Source: Schistocerca nitens (taxonomy: Eukaryota > Arthropoda > Insecta > Orthoptera > Acrididae). From it: a stretch of DNA of 64,000 nucleotides. The notes beneath the pieces are model-generated. The model did not search any database. It saw only the letters and a list, made by a program, of their open reading frames with translations, and was not told the origin of the DNA. A program made the position numbers and the translations under genes. Of this stretch, positions 20,278 through 30,900 are shown piece by piece (within the stretch, counting starts at the first letter, position 1; the number at the start of each line of letters is the position of its first letter). The DNA lies in NCBI RefSeq assembly GCF_023898315.1, contig NC_064614.1, positions 73,978,501-74,042,500 on the forward strand. The letters are read 5' to 3'.

Positions 20278-21133
20278 TCTCTGCACGTCTTTCAACGAAT
20301 GAACTCTTTCGTGAACTATTTTTGCTCTCTGGTGCGACGTGATACTTCCAACTGATAATCCTAATTTGCAACGAATTCTCAAGACACAGAATCGCACACA
20401 GCCGATCCATATGTAAGCCCAACACAACTCTCTGCACACCAACATGGCAAGTCAGCTAGTAGTGATAGAGTATTTTTGATGATACATAGGAAGACAACGC
20501 GTTCCTCAGAGAAGAGACTTCTAAAATTCTAGAAAGCGAAAAATGAAGAGTAGCGTATCACTACGTCATAACTCATAAATCAGTACTCCTTACAAGCTTT
20601 ACAAAGATTTCTTGTCTACTGGCTTTTAACTGGTAGTGATCTAAGTTTGTGACACCACTGCCCATTAACTGTCAAATCATGCGAGCCAATGCTTCTTCAC
20701 CTAGCGGACCTATGTCTGGACAACATTATTTCTTCTTCTATATTTCGTCCTATAACCGTTCAGCGATCTTCAAGGCGAGTCCGTGACTGAATTAAACCAC
20801 TTGCACTTATTCTGTGTGGCGTTTGTTGCGGAGGATGAAGGCGTGTGCAGGTTGAGCTGGGGCTTGGGCAGAAGTGGGGCTCAATTTAAGCATCAATTAA
20901 TTTACTAAACATCGAAATACTAATGATAAAAAATAGTAGTAAAATATCAGTAAAAGAATGTATCCTTCGGCCGCCTATAAAGATAGTTAAGAAGGGCTCA
21001 AAACAATGAGTGTAACACAATTCCTTTCAAAACATAAACGTAATGAAAATCACACTTTTGTAATAAGATACATAACCGGCCAACAACATTAATAAATAAT
21101 TTACAGTGCAGTGCCCTCAACCGTATTCAGTAA
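20278..21133. other. Intergenic stretch without recognised features
   Basis: This AT-rich DNA lies between the mariner and the second Tc1-like element. No convincing gene or repeat is seen. Confidence 0.4.
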
Positions 21134-21135
21134 TA

Positions 21136-22557
21136 CACTCCTGGAAATGGAAAAAAGAACACATTGACAGCGGTGTGTCAGACCCACCATACTTGCTCCG
21201 GACACTGCGAGAGGGCTGTACAAGCAATGATCACACGCACGGCACAGCGGACACACCAGGAACCGCGGTGTTGGCCGTCGAATGGCGCTAGCTGCGCAGC
21301 ATTTGTGCACCGCCGCCGTCAGTGTCAGCCAGTTTGCCGTGGCATACGGAGCTCCATCGCAGTCTTTAACACTGGTAGCATGCCGCGACAGCGTGGACGT
21401 GAACCGTATGTGCAGTTGACGGACTTTGAGCGAGGGCGTATAGTGGGCATGCGGGAGGCCGGGTGGACGTACCGCCGAATTGCTCAACACGTGGGGCGTG
21501 AGGTCTCCACAGTACATCGATGTTGTCGCCAGTGGTCGGCGGAAGGTGCACGTGCCCGTCGACCTGGGACCGGACCGCAGCGATGCACGGATGCACGCCA
21601 AGACCGTAGGATCCTACGCAGTGCCGTAGGGGACCGCACCGCCACTTCCCAGCAAATTAGGGACACTGTTGCTCCTGGGGTATCGGCGAGGACCATTCGC
21701 AACCGTCTCCATGAAGCTGGGCTACGGTCCCGCACACCGTTAGGCCGTCTTCCGCTCACGCCCCAACATCGTACAGCCCGCCTCCAGTGGTGTCGCGACA
21801 GGCGTGAATGGAGGGGCGAATGGAGACGTGTCGTCTTCAGCGATGAGAGTCGCTTCTGCCTTGGTGCCAATGATGGTCGTATGCGTGTTTGGCGCCGTGC
21901 AGGTGAGCGCCACAATCGGGACTGCATACGACCGAGGCACACAGGACCAACACCCGGCATCATGGTGTGGGGAGCGATCTCCTACACTGGCCGTACACCA
22001 CTGGTGATCGTCGAGGGGACACTGAATAGTGCACGGTACATCCAAACCGTCATCGAACCCATCGTTCTACCATTCCTAGACCGGCAAGGGAACTTGCTGT
22101 TCCAACAGGACAATGCACGTCCGCATGTATCCCGTGCCACCCAACGTGCTCTAGAAGGTGTAAGTCAACTACCCTGGCCAGCAAGATCTCCGGATCTGTC
22201 CCCCATTGAGCATGTTTGGGACTGGATGAAGCGTCGTCTCACGCGGTCTGCACGTCCAGCACGAACGCTGGTCCAACTGAGGCGCCAGGTGGAAATGGCA
22301 TGGCAAGCCGTTCCACAGGACTACATCCAGCATCTCTACGATCGTCTCCATGGGAGAATAGCAGCCTGCATTGCTGCGAAAGGTGGATATACACTGTACT
22401 AGTGCCGACATTGTGCATGCTCTGTTGCCTGTGTCTATGTGCCTGTGGTTCTGTCAGTGTGATCATGTGATGTATCTGACCCCAGGAATGTGTCAATAAA
22501 GTATCCCCTTCCTGGGACAATGAATTCACGGTGTTCTTATTTCAATTTCCAGGAGTG
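21136..22557 (+). mobile_element. Complete Tc1-like DNA transposon, copy 2
   Basis: It has the same ends and the same 1,422-bp length as copy 1. TA flanks it at 21134-21135 and 22558-22559. There are no indels relative to copy 1 by eye. Together the two copies define the element borders precisely. Confidence 0.95.
21380..22402 (+). CDS. Tc1-like transposase, intact (copy 2)
   Basis: Again 340 residues from the MPRQRGREPY start, with no stop or frameshift. The catalytic residues are D155 (VFSDESRF), D244 (QQDNARPH) and E277 (SPIEHVW), with the same 32-residue spacing as copy 1. Differences from copy 1 are scattered (for example H-A-S to H-V-S after NARP, and NLYDRL to HLYDRL) and leave the catalytic motifs untouched. 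Both copies being open suggests recent movement or selection acting through the parent copy. Confidence 0.93.
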   Translation: MPRQRGREPYVQLTDFERGRIVGMREAGWTYRRIAQHVGREVSTVHRCCRQWSAEGARARRPGTGPQRCTDARQDRRILRSAVGDRTATSQQIRDTVAPGVSARTIRNRLHEAGLRSRTPLGRLPLTPQHRTARLQWCRDRREWRGEWRRVVFSDESRFCLGANDGRMRVWRRAGERHNRDCIRPRHTGPTPGIMVWGAISYTGRTPLVIVEGTLNSARYIQTVIEPIVLPFLDRQGNLLFQQDNARPHVSRATQRALEGVSQLPWPARSPDLSPIEHVWDWMKRRLTRSARPARTLVQLRRQVEMAWQAVPQDYIQHLYDRLHGRIAACIAAKGGYTLY

Positions 22558-22559
22558 TA

Positions 22560-23197
22560 ATTAGGAAGACAACTTCTGCAGTTCAACACAAGATGCCAGA
22601 ACAACTCTTAGATAAGCTCAGTTACGTAAGACATAACTACACATCACTGTACCAGTACTGCCGTCGCCAGACAGCAACCACGAAAAAGTACCCATAACGC
22701 TCTGTCAAACTACCTACAGGTGTATCTTCATAATTTTTTGTAACAAAACACATACAAATGGTCATTAACAAGAAGAAGTAACAAACAAATTCTTAGCATA
22801 AATAGCATCAACAGCTGAGCTACGCTCACGGTGTAGTCACACAAAAGCAATTTCTACCTAATTCGATAGATCCGTGTCATAGAGTGTAATTTACAAATTA
22901 ACTTGCTCTCGCTGATACCTAACTCGTCTTAGCGGTAACCAAGGAATTCTGTTCAACGAACACACCCACTACAAGGTGAAGAAATACTGGCTCCCATAAT
23001 TTGACATTTAATGCTCAGTGGTGTGACGAATATAGATCACGACAAGTTACAAGCCTGCAGACAACAAATCTTTGTAATGCTTGTAAGGAAAGCTGCTATA
23101 TCTCGTGTTACGTCGTAGTGATATGGTACCCTTTATTTAACGCTGTCTTCTAGAATTTTCAAAGCTTTTTCTCTAACGATGGCGTTGTCTTGCTATA
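22560..23197. other. Intergenic stretch without recognised features
   Basis: I see no coding signature or named repeat between the Tc1-like copy and the next mariner. Confidence 0.4.
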
Positions 23198-23349
23198 TAT
23201 GAGGGTAAGTCAATTATTAACCGCAATTTAGTTATATTTTTGTTTATTTTGGTAGCGCTGTCGTTTTACGTTGATGACGCATGCTTTGTTTATTTGTTGT
23301 TATATCTTTGCAATTTTCAAGCTGCTAGGTTAGTTTCGTTATCGCTGCT

Positions 23350-24597
23350 GTGCTGATGTTCATGGCTGCTCCGCTGTCTATTTGCACCAAAGGAGAACAA
23401 CGTCCAGTCATCCGTTTTTGTGGTCAGAAGGCGTATCAGGGGCCGAAATTCAACGAAGACTTTCGGTACAGTACGGGAAGAGTGTTTTGCCACAACGGAG
23501 GACTACGAATGGACAGAAAAATTTCGAAATGGTCGCACAAGTGTTACGCACGATGAAGGAGCCGGACGACCGTTTACCGCCACAGATGAAGAAACAATTG
23601 AGAGTTCACGTGAAATGATTCTCTTGGACAGACGATTAACTATTGCCGTAGTGGCACATCGTCTGCAAATTAGTCTCGGTTCTGCCTACGAAATCATACA
23701 CAACAGACTTGGGTTTCATGAAGTTTGTGCGAAACAGGTCCCAAAACAAATCACACGTTTGCATAAACAAACGCGCTTGGACACCTGCAAAAAACATTTG
23801 GATCGCAATGGTAAAGAAGGGGACGACTTCTTAGGATCATTACTGGTGACGAAACATGGGTCCTTCATTAATAGCCGGAGAGTAAACGGCAAAGTATGGA
23901 ATGGAAACATCCAAATCCGCCGTACAAAAAACATTTGGATCGCTATGGTAAAGAAGGGGACGACTTCTTAGGATCATTACTGGTGACGAAACATGGGTCC
24001 TTCATTAATAGCCGGAGAGTAAACGGCAAAGTATGGAATGGAAACATCCAAATCCGACGTACAAGGGAAAGTTCAAGACCACACCGTCCGCAGGCAAATG
24101 ATTCTTGCGGTTTTTTTGGGACGCACAAGGTCCAGTACTGGAACATTATGGGGAAAGGGGCACAGCAATAAACAGTGTACGCTACTGTGAGATGCTAAAG
24201 CCTGCATTTCGAAGCAAACACCGACTATTGATGTCAAAAGACGTTGTGTTGTGGCACGACAATGCCCGTCCGCATACAGCTGCCCACATTGCTGAAACGC
24301 TCCAGAAACTCAAATTTGAAGAACTGCGTCATCCTCCATATAGTCCCGATCGTGCCCCTTCTGACTATCACTTGTTTCGCCCACTCAAACAGGCATTACA
24401 GGGTCGTCGATTTGCCTAGGACGAAGCAGTGTAAGAAGCGGTGCATTCCTGGCTCACAGCTCAACCGAGAACCTTCTTTTATGAGGGCATCAGGGAGCTT
24501 GTACAACGTTGGACCAAGTGCGTTCAAACGCAAGGAGACTATGTCGAAAAATGATGTTGTTGTAAGTTTCCTATTTGATTATAATAAAATTTTGTAA
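23350..24597 (+). pseudogene. mariner-type transposase with frameshifts and an internal duplication
   Basis: Pieces in order are: an N-terminus beginning MAAPLSICTKGEQRPVIRF; VSGAEIQRRLSVQYGKS in another frame; WTEKFRNGRTSVTHDEGAGR, then RRLTIAVVAHRLQISLGSAY; the first catalytic D in TGDETW (codons at 23848 and again at 23985 because of the duplication); D in WHDNARPH (24258); and D in APSDYHLF (24363). There are 34 residues between the last two. A stop follows GRRFA and the C-terminus (ELVQRWTKCVQTQGDYVEK) is in a shifted frame. Non-functional. Confidence 0.88.
23789..24062 (+). repeat. 137-bp tandem duplication inside the mariner
   Basis: The block from aaaaaacatttggatcg to aaatccgccgtac is repeated with a period of 137 bp and only a few changes (caatgg to tatgg, ccgcc to ccgac). 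It duplicates the first catalytic motif region of the transposase. Confidence 0.93.
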
Positions 24598-24884
24598 CTA
24601 CTTTGCGTGTAATAATTGACTTACCCTAGCATAAAAGCATCCTAGACATATTGTGAGGAATTAGCAAACGAAATTTTAAAAAATCGTCACTGCCTATGCA
24701 CGATCTCACGTTAACAGGAGAATACGAACAAAACACAAGCACGCCAACCACTGCGCCCAACCGACAATGCCTAGTATAGCCTTTAAACTTTTACCATGTT
24801 TCTCAGTTTGTACACTACAACATCTTGGTAATGTATTTTTCCATACACAAGCAAACATGAAATAAAATTAACCACAAAACTGCG

Positions 24885-26231
24885 GGCCGGCCGGAGTGGC
24901 TCTGCGGTTCTAGGCGCTACAGTCTGGAGCCGAGCGACCGCTACGGTCGCAGGTTCGAATCCTGCCTCGGGCATGGATGTGTGTGATGTGTGATGTCCTT
25001 AGGTTAGTTAGGTTTAATTAGTTCTAAGTTCTATGGGACTGATGACCTCAGAAGTTAAGTCGCATAGTGCTCACAAGGGAACCTCCCCATCGCACCCCCC
25101 TCAGATTTAGTTATAAATTGACACAGTGGATACGCCTTGAAAAACTGAACACAGATCAATCGAGAAAACAGGAAGAAGTTGTGTGGAACTATGAAAAAAT
25201 AAGCAAAATATACAAATTGAGTAGTCCATGTGCAAGATAGGCAACATACAGGACAGTGTTAGCTGATGAGCGCCGTGGTCTCGTGGTTAGAGTGAACACC
25301 TGCGGAACGAAAGGTCCTTCGAGTCCTTCCTCGAGTGAAAATTTTACTTTCTTTATTTTCGCAAAGTTACGATCTGTCCGTTCATTCATTGACGTCTCTG
25401 TTCACTGTAATAAGTTTAGTGTCTGTGTTTTGCGACCGCACCGCAAAACCGTGCGATTAGTAGACGAAAGGACGTGCCTCTCCAGTAGGAACCGAAAACA
25501 TTTGATCGCAAGGTCATAGGTCAACCGATTCCTCCACAGGAAAACACGTCTGATATATTCTTTACGACACTGGTGACGGCATGTGCGTCACATGACAGGA
25601 ATATGTTGTCGACCCACCTAACTTGCACACTTGGCGAATGGGTAAAAAGATTCTTCTACCTTGCCCGATTTAGGTTTTCTTGTGGATGTGATAATCACTC
25701 CAAAAAAGTGATGAAAACACAGAGTTTGTCACATAAACTGCAACAAATGAATGCAACAGTTTCAGAGTCGCACGGTTTTCTCTGTGCTCTGTCAAAACAT
25801 GTTTTTTACGTTTTCAAATGTTTCCGTGCTTAGACCGTCAAATTCTGTATATGACCAAGCAAATCTGAACATGTCCTGGAATTTTGGAGAGCGAAATTGA
25901 TTATGTGTGAGTGCCCGAACTTTGATAATTATCTGAAAATAAAAAATTAAAGTTTTCACCCGAGAGAAGATTTGAACCAAGGACCTCTCCCTCCACAGCT
26001 GCTCACGCTAACCACGGGACCACGGCGTTCGTTAGCTAATAAGCTTTTTGATGCTTCCTACGTTGCACATGGACTACTCAGTTTGTATATTTTGCTTATT
26101 ATTTTCATAGTTCCACACAACTTCTTCCTGTTTTCTCGATTGATCTGTGTTCAGTTTTTCAAGGCCTATCCCTGTGCCAACTTATAACTAAATCTCAGGG
26201 GGGATGCGATGGGGAGGTTCCCTTGTCAGAG
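24885..26231 (+). mobile_element. tRNA-derived SINE split by a fold-back element
   Basis: The SINE head and body occupy 24885-25073 and its last bases are at 26226-26231. A 13-bp duplication, ccacaaaactgcg, lies at 24872-24884 and 26232-26244. The fold-back element at 25074-26225 was inserted later, into tagtgc-tca-gagcc of the SINE. Confidence 0.93.
25074..26225 (+). mobile_element. Fold-back element with tRNA-like inverted arms, copy 1
   Basis: The 1,152-bp element starts CAAGGGAACCTCCCCATCGC and ends with the inverse. Similarity of the inverted arms extends about 250-290 bp. It duplicated 3 bp (tca) of the host SINE, shown by comparison with intact SINE copies. Each arm carries an inward-facing tRNA-like block: 25265-25340 (cgtggtctcgtggttagag, then ccttcgagtcc) and the inverse at about 25965-26030 (with ggttcaaatct, a B-box-like sequence). 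The middle has no open frame of note. It must rely on proteins made elsewhere. Copies at 50215 and 63727 share ends and length. Confidence 0.93.
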
Positions 26232-26244
26232 CCACAAAACTGCG

Positions 26245-26795
26245 TGTTTTGAGTCGTAATATGTGACCCTAGCTTTTTTTTCTGAGGGAAGAAATATCCC
26301 GTTTTATCTCTCTAACAAACACCACGGGCAGCTAGCGCGGTTATAAATTTCTACATTTAAACAATGCTACGCAGCAAACAACATATAAAAGCATCAGTGA
26401 CACATTATGTAGAATTAAGAAATGAAAATTTTAAAAAAATCGTCACTTAATAGACTCGATCCCATGTTAATTTAAAATATGAAGGAAACGCTAGCGTGAT
26501 ACTCACTGCGCTAGATCAACATTTCAACAAACCGCTTTATAAACTTGTACCAGCAGCGACCGGTCAATTGAGACTACTGTCGCGCTAAATATGCACTGTG
26601 AGTAAATGTCAGCGGTGTGCTGGTAAAAATGATAACAAAGAGAGTTTCCAGGAAATGGACTCATGGCGAAGTTGTGCATGTAACTGGTTTCTACGAGGAA
26701 AGGCTGGTGTATGGAACGTACAGTTACTGGACTGCGGGAACTGATATCAGAAGTAAAGCTTGTTGACTAAAATGACTACAGCCTTTAAAACCTCC
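26245..26795. other. Intergenic stretch without recognised features
   Basis: This AT-rich stretch shows nothing that I can support as a gene or known repeat. Confidence 0.4.
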
Positions 26796-26808
26796 ACAGA
26801 TGTAGTTT

Positions 26809-27046
26809 GGTTGGTTGGTTGGTTTTGGGGAAGGAGACCAGACAGCGTGGTCATCGGTCTCATCGGATTAGGGAAGTATGGGGAAGGAAGTCGGCCGTGC
26901 CCTTTCAGAGGAACCATCCCGGCATTTGCCTGGAGTGATTTAGGGAAATCACGGAAAACCTAAATCAGGATGGCCGGACGCGAGATTGAACCGTCGTCCT
27001 CCCGAATGCGAGTCCAGTGTCTAACCACTGCGCCACCTCGCTCGGT
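26809..27046 (-). mobile_element. Second tRNA-derived SINE family with (AACC)n tail
   Basis: On the minus strand the head reads ccgagcgaggtggcgcagtg, then gttagacactgg, with the B box ggttcaatctc. The body follows and the 3' tail is AACC repeats (GGTT on the plus strand at 26809-26826). The exact 13-bp duplication acagatgtagttt is at 26796-26808 and 27047-27059. The family body is unrelated to that of the Leu-headed SINEs. Confidence 0.95.
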
Positions 27047-27059
27047 ACAGATGTAGTTT

Positions 27060-27964
27060 ATCCACAGTTCAAGCAACCAGCCAAAGTAGTCTTATAACAC
27101 AAATTAATTAACATAAAGAAATAAGTGATGTTTGAGACTTACCGTTTTGTAACTAGGAAAATAGCCATTTAACTTCAAGTAACGCAGCTGTATCTCTAGT
27201 TTCAAAATATAACGTCGTATTTATTGATTGTATTATTATATAGGGTGTTGAAGAATAGACCTTTAGGAAGTTTCGAGTGATTCCTTAAGTGAATACAAGT
27301 AAAAACTTTCACATAAATGAATGGCCGTAAATGCTTCATTTAGCTGATATGAAGATGAACCTGATGTAATGTTATTAAAACATAATAGTTACTTTAGACA
27401 ATAATGAAGAGAATAAACGTAACTCGTACTACAAATGCTGAGTGTCACTTAACACTGATTTATTTACGCATAATATTATCTAGATTGGCAATTTTAGGTT
27501 CATTTACAAAATTTAATCCATATCCAGCGCTGTCATTCTCTTAAAATTAGGTTAGTGTTGTTTATTTTCCATCACAAGCTCTGCAATGAAATTCTCTCAT
27601 CCTCCAAAATCATCCTGCGGCCTAATCCACTCTCTTATCCAACAAGAACACTGTTGTTTCGTTTTATCATTGCCACTGAAAGTATTAAAAGTGCAGCTAG
27701 GCCTCTTGCTTCACATACAAAATTACGGAACAAAAATCTCGCGGAAAGCTATGTGTCAACTGTCACACACTGCGTGTAAACGCTTCCGACATTTGCTCTC
27801 ACAAGAATCTCACTTACAGAAACTGCCCTCAAGCATTGATAAGACAGTAAATATCAGTGAAAATGCGCCCCTAATAGAAACTCAGCTGCGAGTACTATCT
27901 GAAAGTACCAAACTGTCTGAGAGCAAAAAACTCGCAAGTGTATCTTAGCGCTGAGAACGCGCCA
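27060..27964. other. Left flank of the satellite, no features recognised
   Basis: Plain AT-rich sequence. Two overlapping open frames at 27555-27948 lack any recognisable domain, and I do not call them. Confidence 0.4.
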
Positions 27965-30900
27965 AGCAGGCAGGGTAGTGGCTGCCCTTCCTACCGTACG
28001 GCTGCCTGGCGGCGGACAGCAGGCAGGGTAGTGGCTGCCCTTCCTACCGTACATTTGCCTGGCGGCGGACAGCAGGCAGGGTAGTGGCTGCCCTTCCTAC
28101 CGTACGGCTGCCTGGCGGCGGACAGCAGGCAGGGTAGTGGCTGCCCTTCCTACCGTATGTCTGCCTGGCGGCGGACCGCAGGCAGGGTAGTGGCTGCCCT
28201 TCCTACCGTACGGCTGCCTGGCGGCAGACAGCAGGCAGGGTAGTGGCTGCCCTTCCTACCGTACGGCTGCCTGGCGGCGGACAGCAGGCAGGGTAGTGGC
28301 TGCCCTTCCTACCGTACGTCTGCCTGGCGGCGGACAGCAGGCAGGGTAGTGGCTGCCCTTCCTACCGTACGGCTGCCTGGCGGCGGACAGCAGGCAGGGT
28401 AGTGGCTGCCCTTCCTACCGTACGGCTGCCTGGCGGCGGACAGCAGGCAGGGTAGTGGCTGCCCTTCCTACCGTACGTCTGCCTGGCGGCGGACCGCAGG
28501 CAGGGTAGTGGCTGCCCTTCCTACCGTACGTCTGCCTGGCGGCGGACAGCAGGCAGGGTAGTGGCTGCCCTTCCTACCGTACGGCTGCCTGGCGGCGGAC
28601 AGCAGGCAGGGTAGTGGCTGCCCTTCCTACCGTACGGCTGCCTGGCGGCGGACAGCAGGCAGGGTAGTGGCTGCCCTTCCTACCGTACGTCTGCCTGGCG
28701 GCGGACCGCAGGCAGGGTAGTGGCTGCCCTTCCTACCGTACGGCTGCCTGGCGGCGGACAGTAGGCAGGGTAGTGGCTGCCCTTCCTACCGTACGGCTGC
28801 CTGGCGGCGGACAGCAGGCAGGGTAGTGGCTGCCCTTCCTACCGTACGGCTGCCTGGCGGCGGACAGCAGGCAGGGTAGTGGCTGCCCTTCCTACCGTAC
28901 GGCTGCCTGGCGGCGGACAGCAGGCAGGGTAGTGGCTGCCCTTCCTACCGTACGGCTGCCTGGCGGCGGACAGCAGGCAGGGTAGTGGCTGCCCTTCCTA
29001 CCGTACGTCTGCCTGGCGGCGGACAGCAGGCACGGTAGTGGCTGCCCTTCCTACCGTACGTCTGCCTGGCGGCGGACAGCAGGCACGGTAGTGGCTGCCC
29101 TTCCTACCGTACGTCTGCCTGGCGGCGGACAGCAGGCAGGGTAGTGGCTGCCCTTCCTACCGTACGGCTGCCCGGCGGCAGACAGCAGGCAGGGTAGTGG
29201 CTGCCCTTCCTACCGTAAGGCTGCCTGGCGGCGGACAGCAGGCAGGGTAGTGGCTGCCCTTCCTACCGTACGGCTGCCTGGCGGCGGACAGCAGGCAGGG
29301 TAGTGGCTGCCCTTCCTACCGTACGTCTGCCTGGCGGCGGACAGCAGGCAGGGTAGTGGCTGCCCTTCCTACCGTACGGCTGCCTGGCGGCGGACAGCAG
29401 GCAGGGTAGTGGCTGCCCTTCCTACCGTACGTCTGCCTGGCGGCGGACCGGAGGCAGGGTAGTGGCTGCCCTTCCTACCGTACGTCTGCCTGGCGGCGGA
29501 CAGCAGGCAGGGTAGTGGCTGCCCTTCCTACCGTACGGCTGCCTGGCGGCGGACAGCAGGCAGGGTAGTGGCTGCCCTTCCTACCATACGGCTGCCTGGC
29601 GGCGGACAGCAGGCAGGGTAGTGGCTGCCCTTCCTACCGTACGTCTGCCTGGCGGCGGACAGCAGGCAGGGTAGTGGCTGCCCTTCCTACCGTACGGCTG
29701 CCTGGCGGCGGACAGCAGGCAGGGTAGTGGCTGCCCTTCCTACCGTACGTCTGCCTGGCGGCGGACAGCAGGCAGGGTAGTGGCTGCCCTTCCTACCGTA
29801 CGGCTGCCTGGCGGCGGACAGCAGGCAGGGTAGTGGCTGCCCTTCCTACCGTACGTCTGCCTGGCGGCGGACAGCAGGCAGGGTAGTGGCTGCCCTTCCT
29901 ACCGTACGGCTGCCTGGCGGCGGACAGCAGGCAGGGTAGTGGCTGCCCTTCCTACCGTACGGCTGCCTGGCGGCGGACAGCAGGCAGGGTAGTGGCTGCC
30001 CTTCCTACCGTACGGCTGCCTGGCGACGGACAGCAGGCAGGGTAGTGGCTGCCCTTCCTACCGTACGGCTGCCTGGCGGCGGACAGCAGGCAGGGTAGTG
30101 GCTGCCCTTCCTACCGTACGGCTGCCTGGCGGCGGACAGCAGGCAGGGTAGTGGCTGCCCTTCCTACCGTACGTCTGCCTGGCGGCGGACAGCGGGCAGG
30201 GTAGTGGCTGCCCTTCCTACCGTACGTCTGCCTGGCGGCGGACCGCAGGCAGGGTAGTGGCTGCCCTTCCTACCGTACGGCTGCCTGGCGGCGGACAGCA
30301 GGCAGGGTAGTGGCTGCCCTTCCTACCGTACGGCTGCCTGGCGGCGGACAGCAGGCAGGGTAGTGGCTGCCCTTCCTACCGTACGGCTGCCTGGCGGCGG
30401 ACAGCAGGCAGGGTAGTGGCTGCCCTTCCTACCGTACGGCTGCCTGGCGGCGGACAGCAGGCAGGGTAGTGGCTGCCCTTCCTACCGTACGGCTGCCTGG
30501 CGGCGGACAGCAGGCAGGGTAGTGGCTGCCCTTCCTACCGTACGTTTGCCTGGCGGCGGACAGCAGGCAGGGTAGTGGCTGCCCTTCCTACCGTACGGCT
30601 GCCTGGCGGCGGACAGCAGGCAGGGTAGGTGCTGCCCTTCCTACCGTACGGCTGCCTGGCGGCGGACAGCAGGCAGGGTAGTGGCTGCCCTTCCTACCGT
30701 ACGGCTGCCTGGCGGCGGACAGCAGGCAGGGTAGTGGCTGCCCTTCCTACCGTACGGCTGCCTGGCGGCGGACAGCAGGCAGGGTAGTGGCTGCCCTTCC
30801 TACCGTACGGCTGCCTGGCGGCGGACAGCAGGCAGGGTAGTGGCTGCCCTTCCTACCGTACGGCTGCCTGGCGGCGGACAGCAGGCAGGGTAGTGGCTGC

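Larger units (their letters stand above)
23200..24631 (+). mobile_element. mariner-type (DD34D) transposon, decayed
   Basis: TA flanks at 23198-23199 and 24632-24633. The inverted ends share AGGGTAAGTCAATTATTA. It is about 1,432 bp, lengthened by an internal 137-bp tandem duplication. The transposase on the plus strand is frameshifted in several places. Confidence 0.9.
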
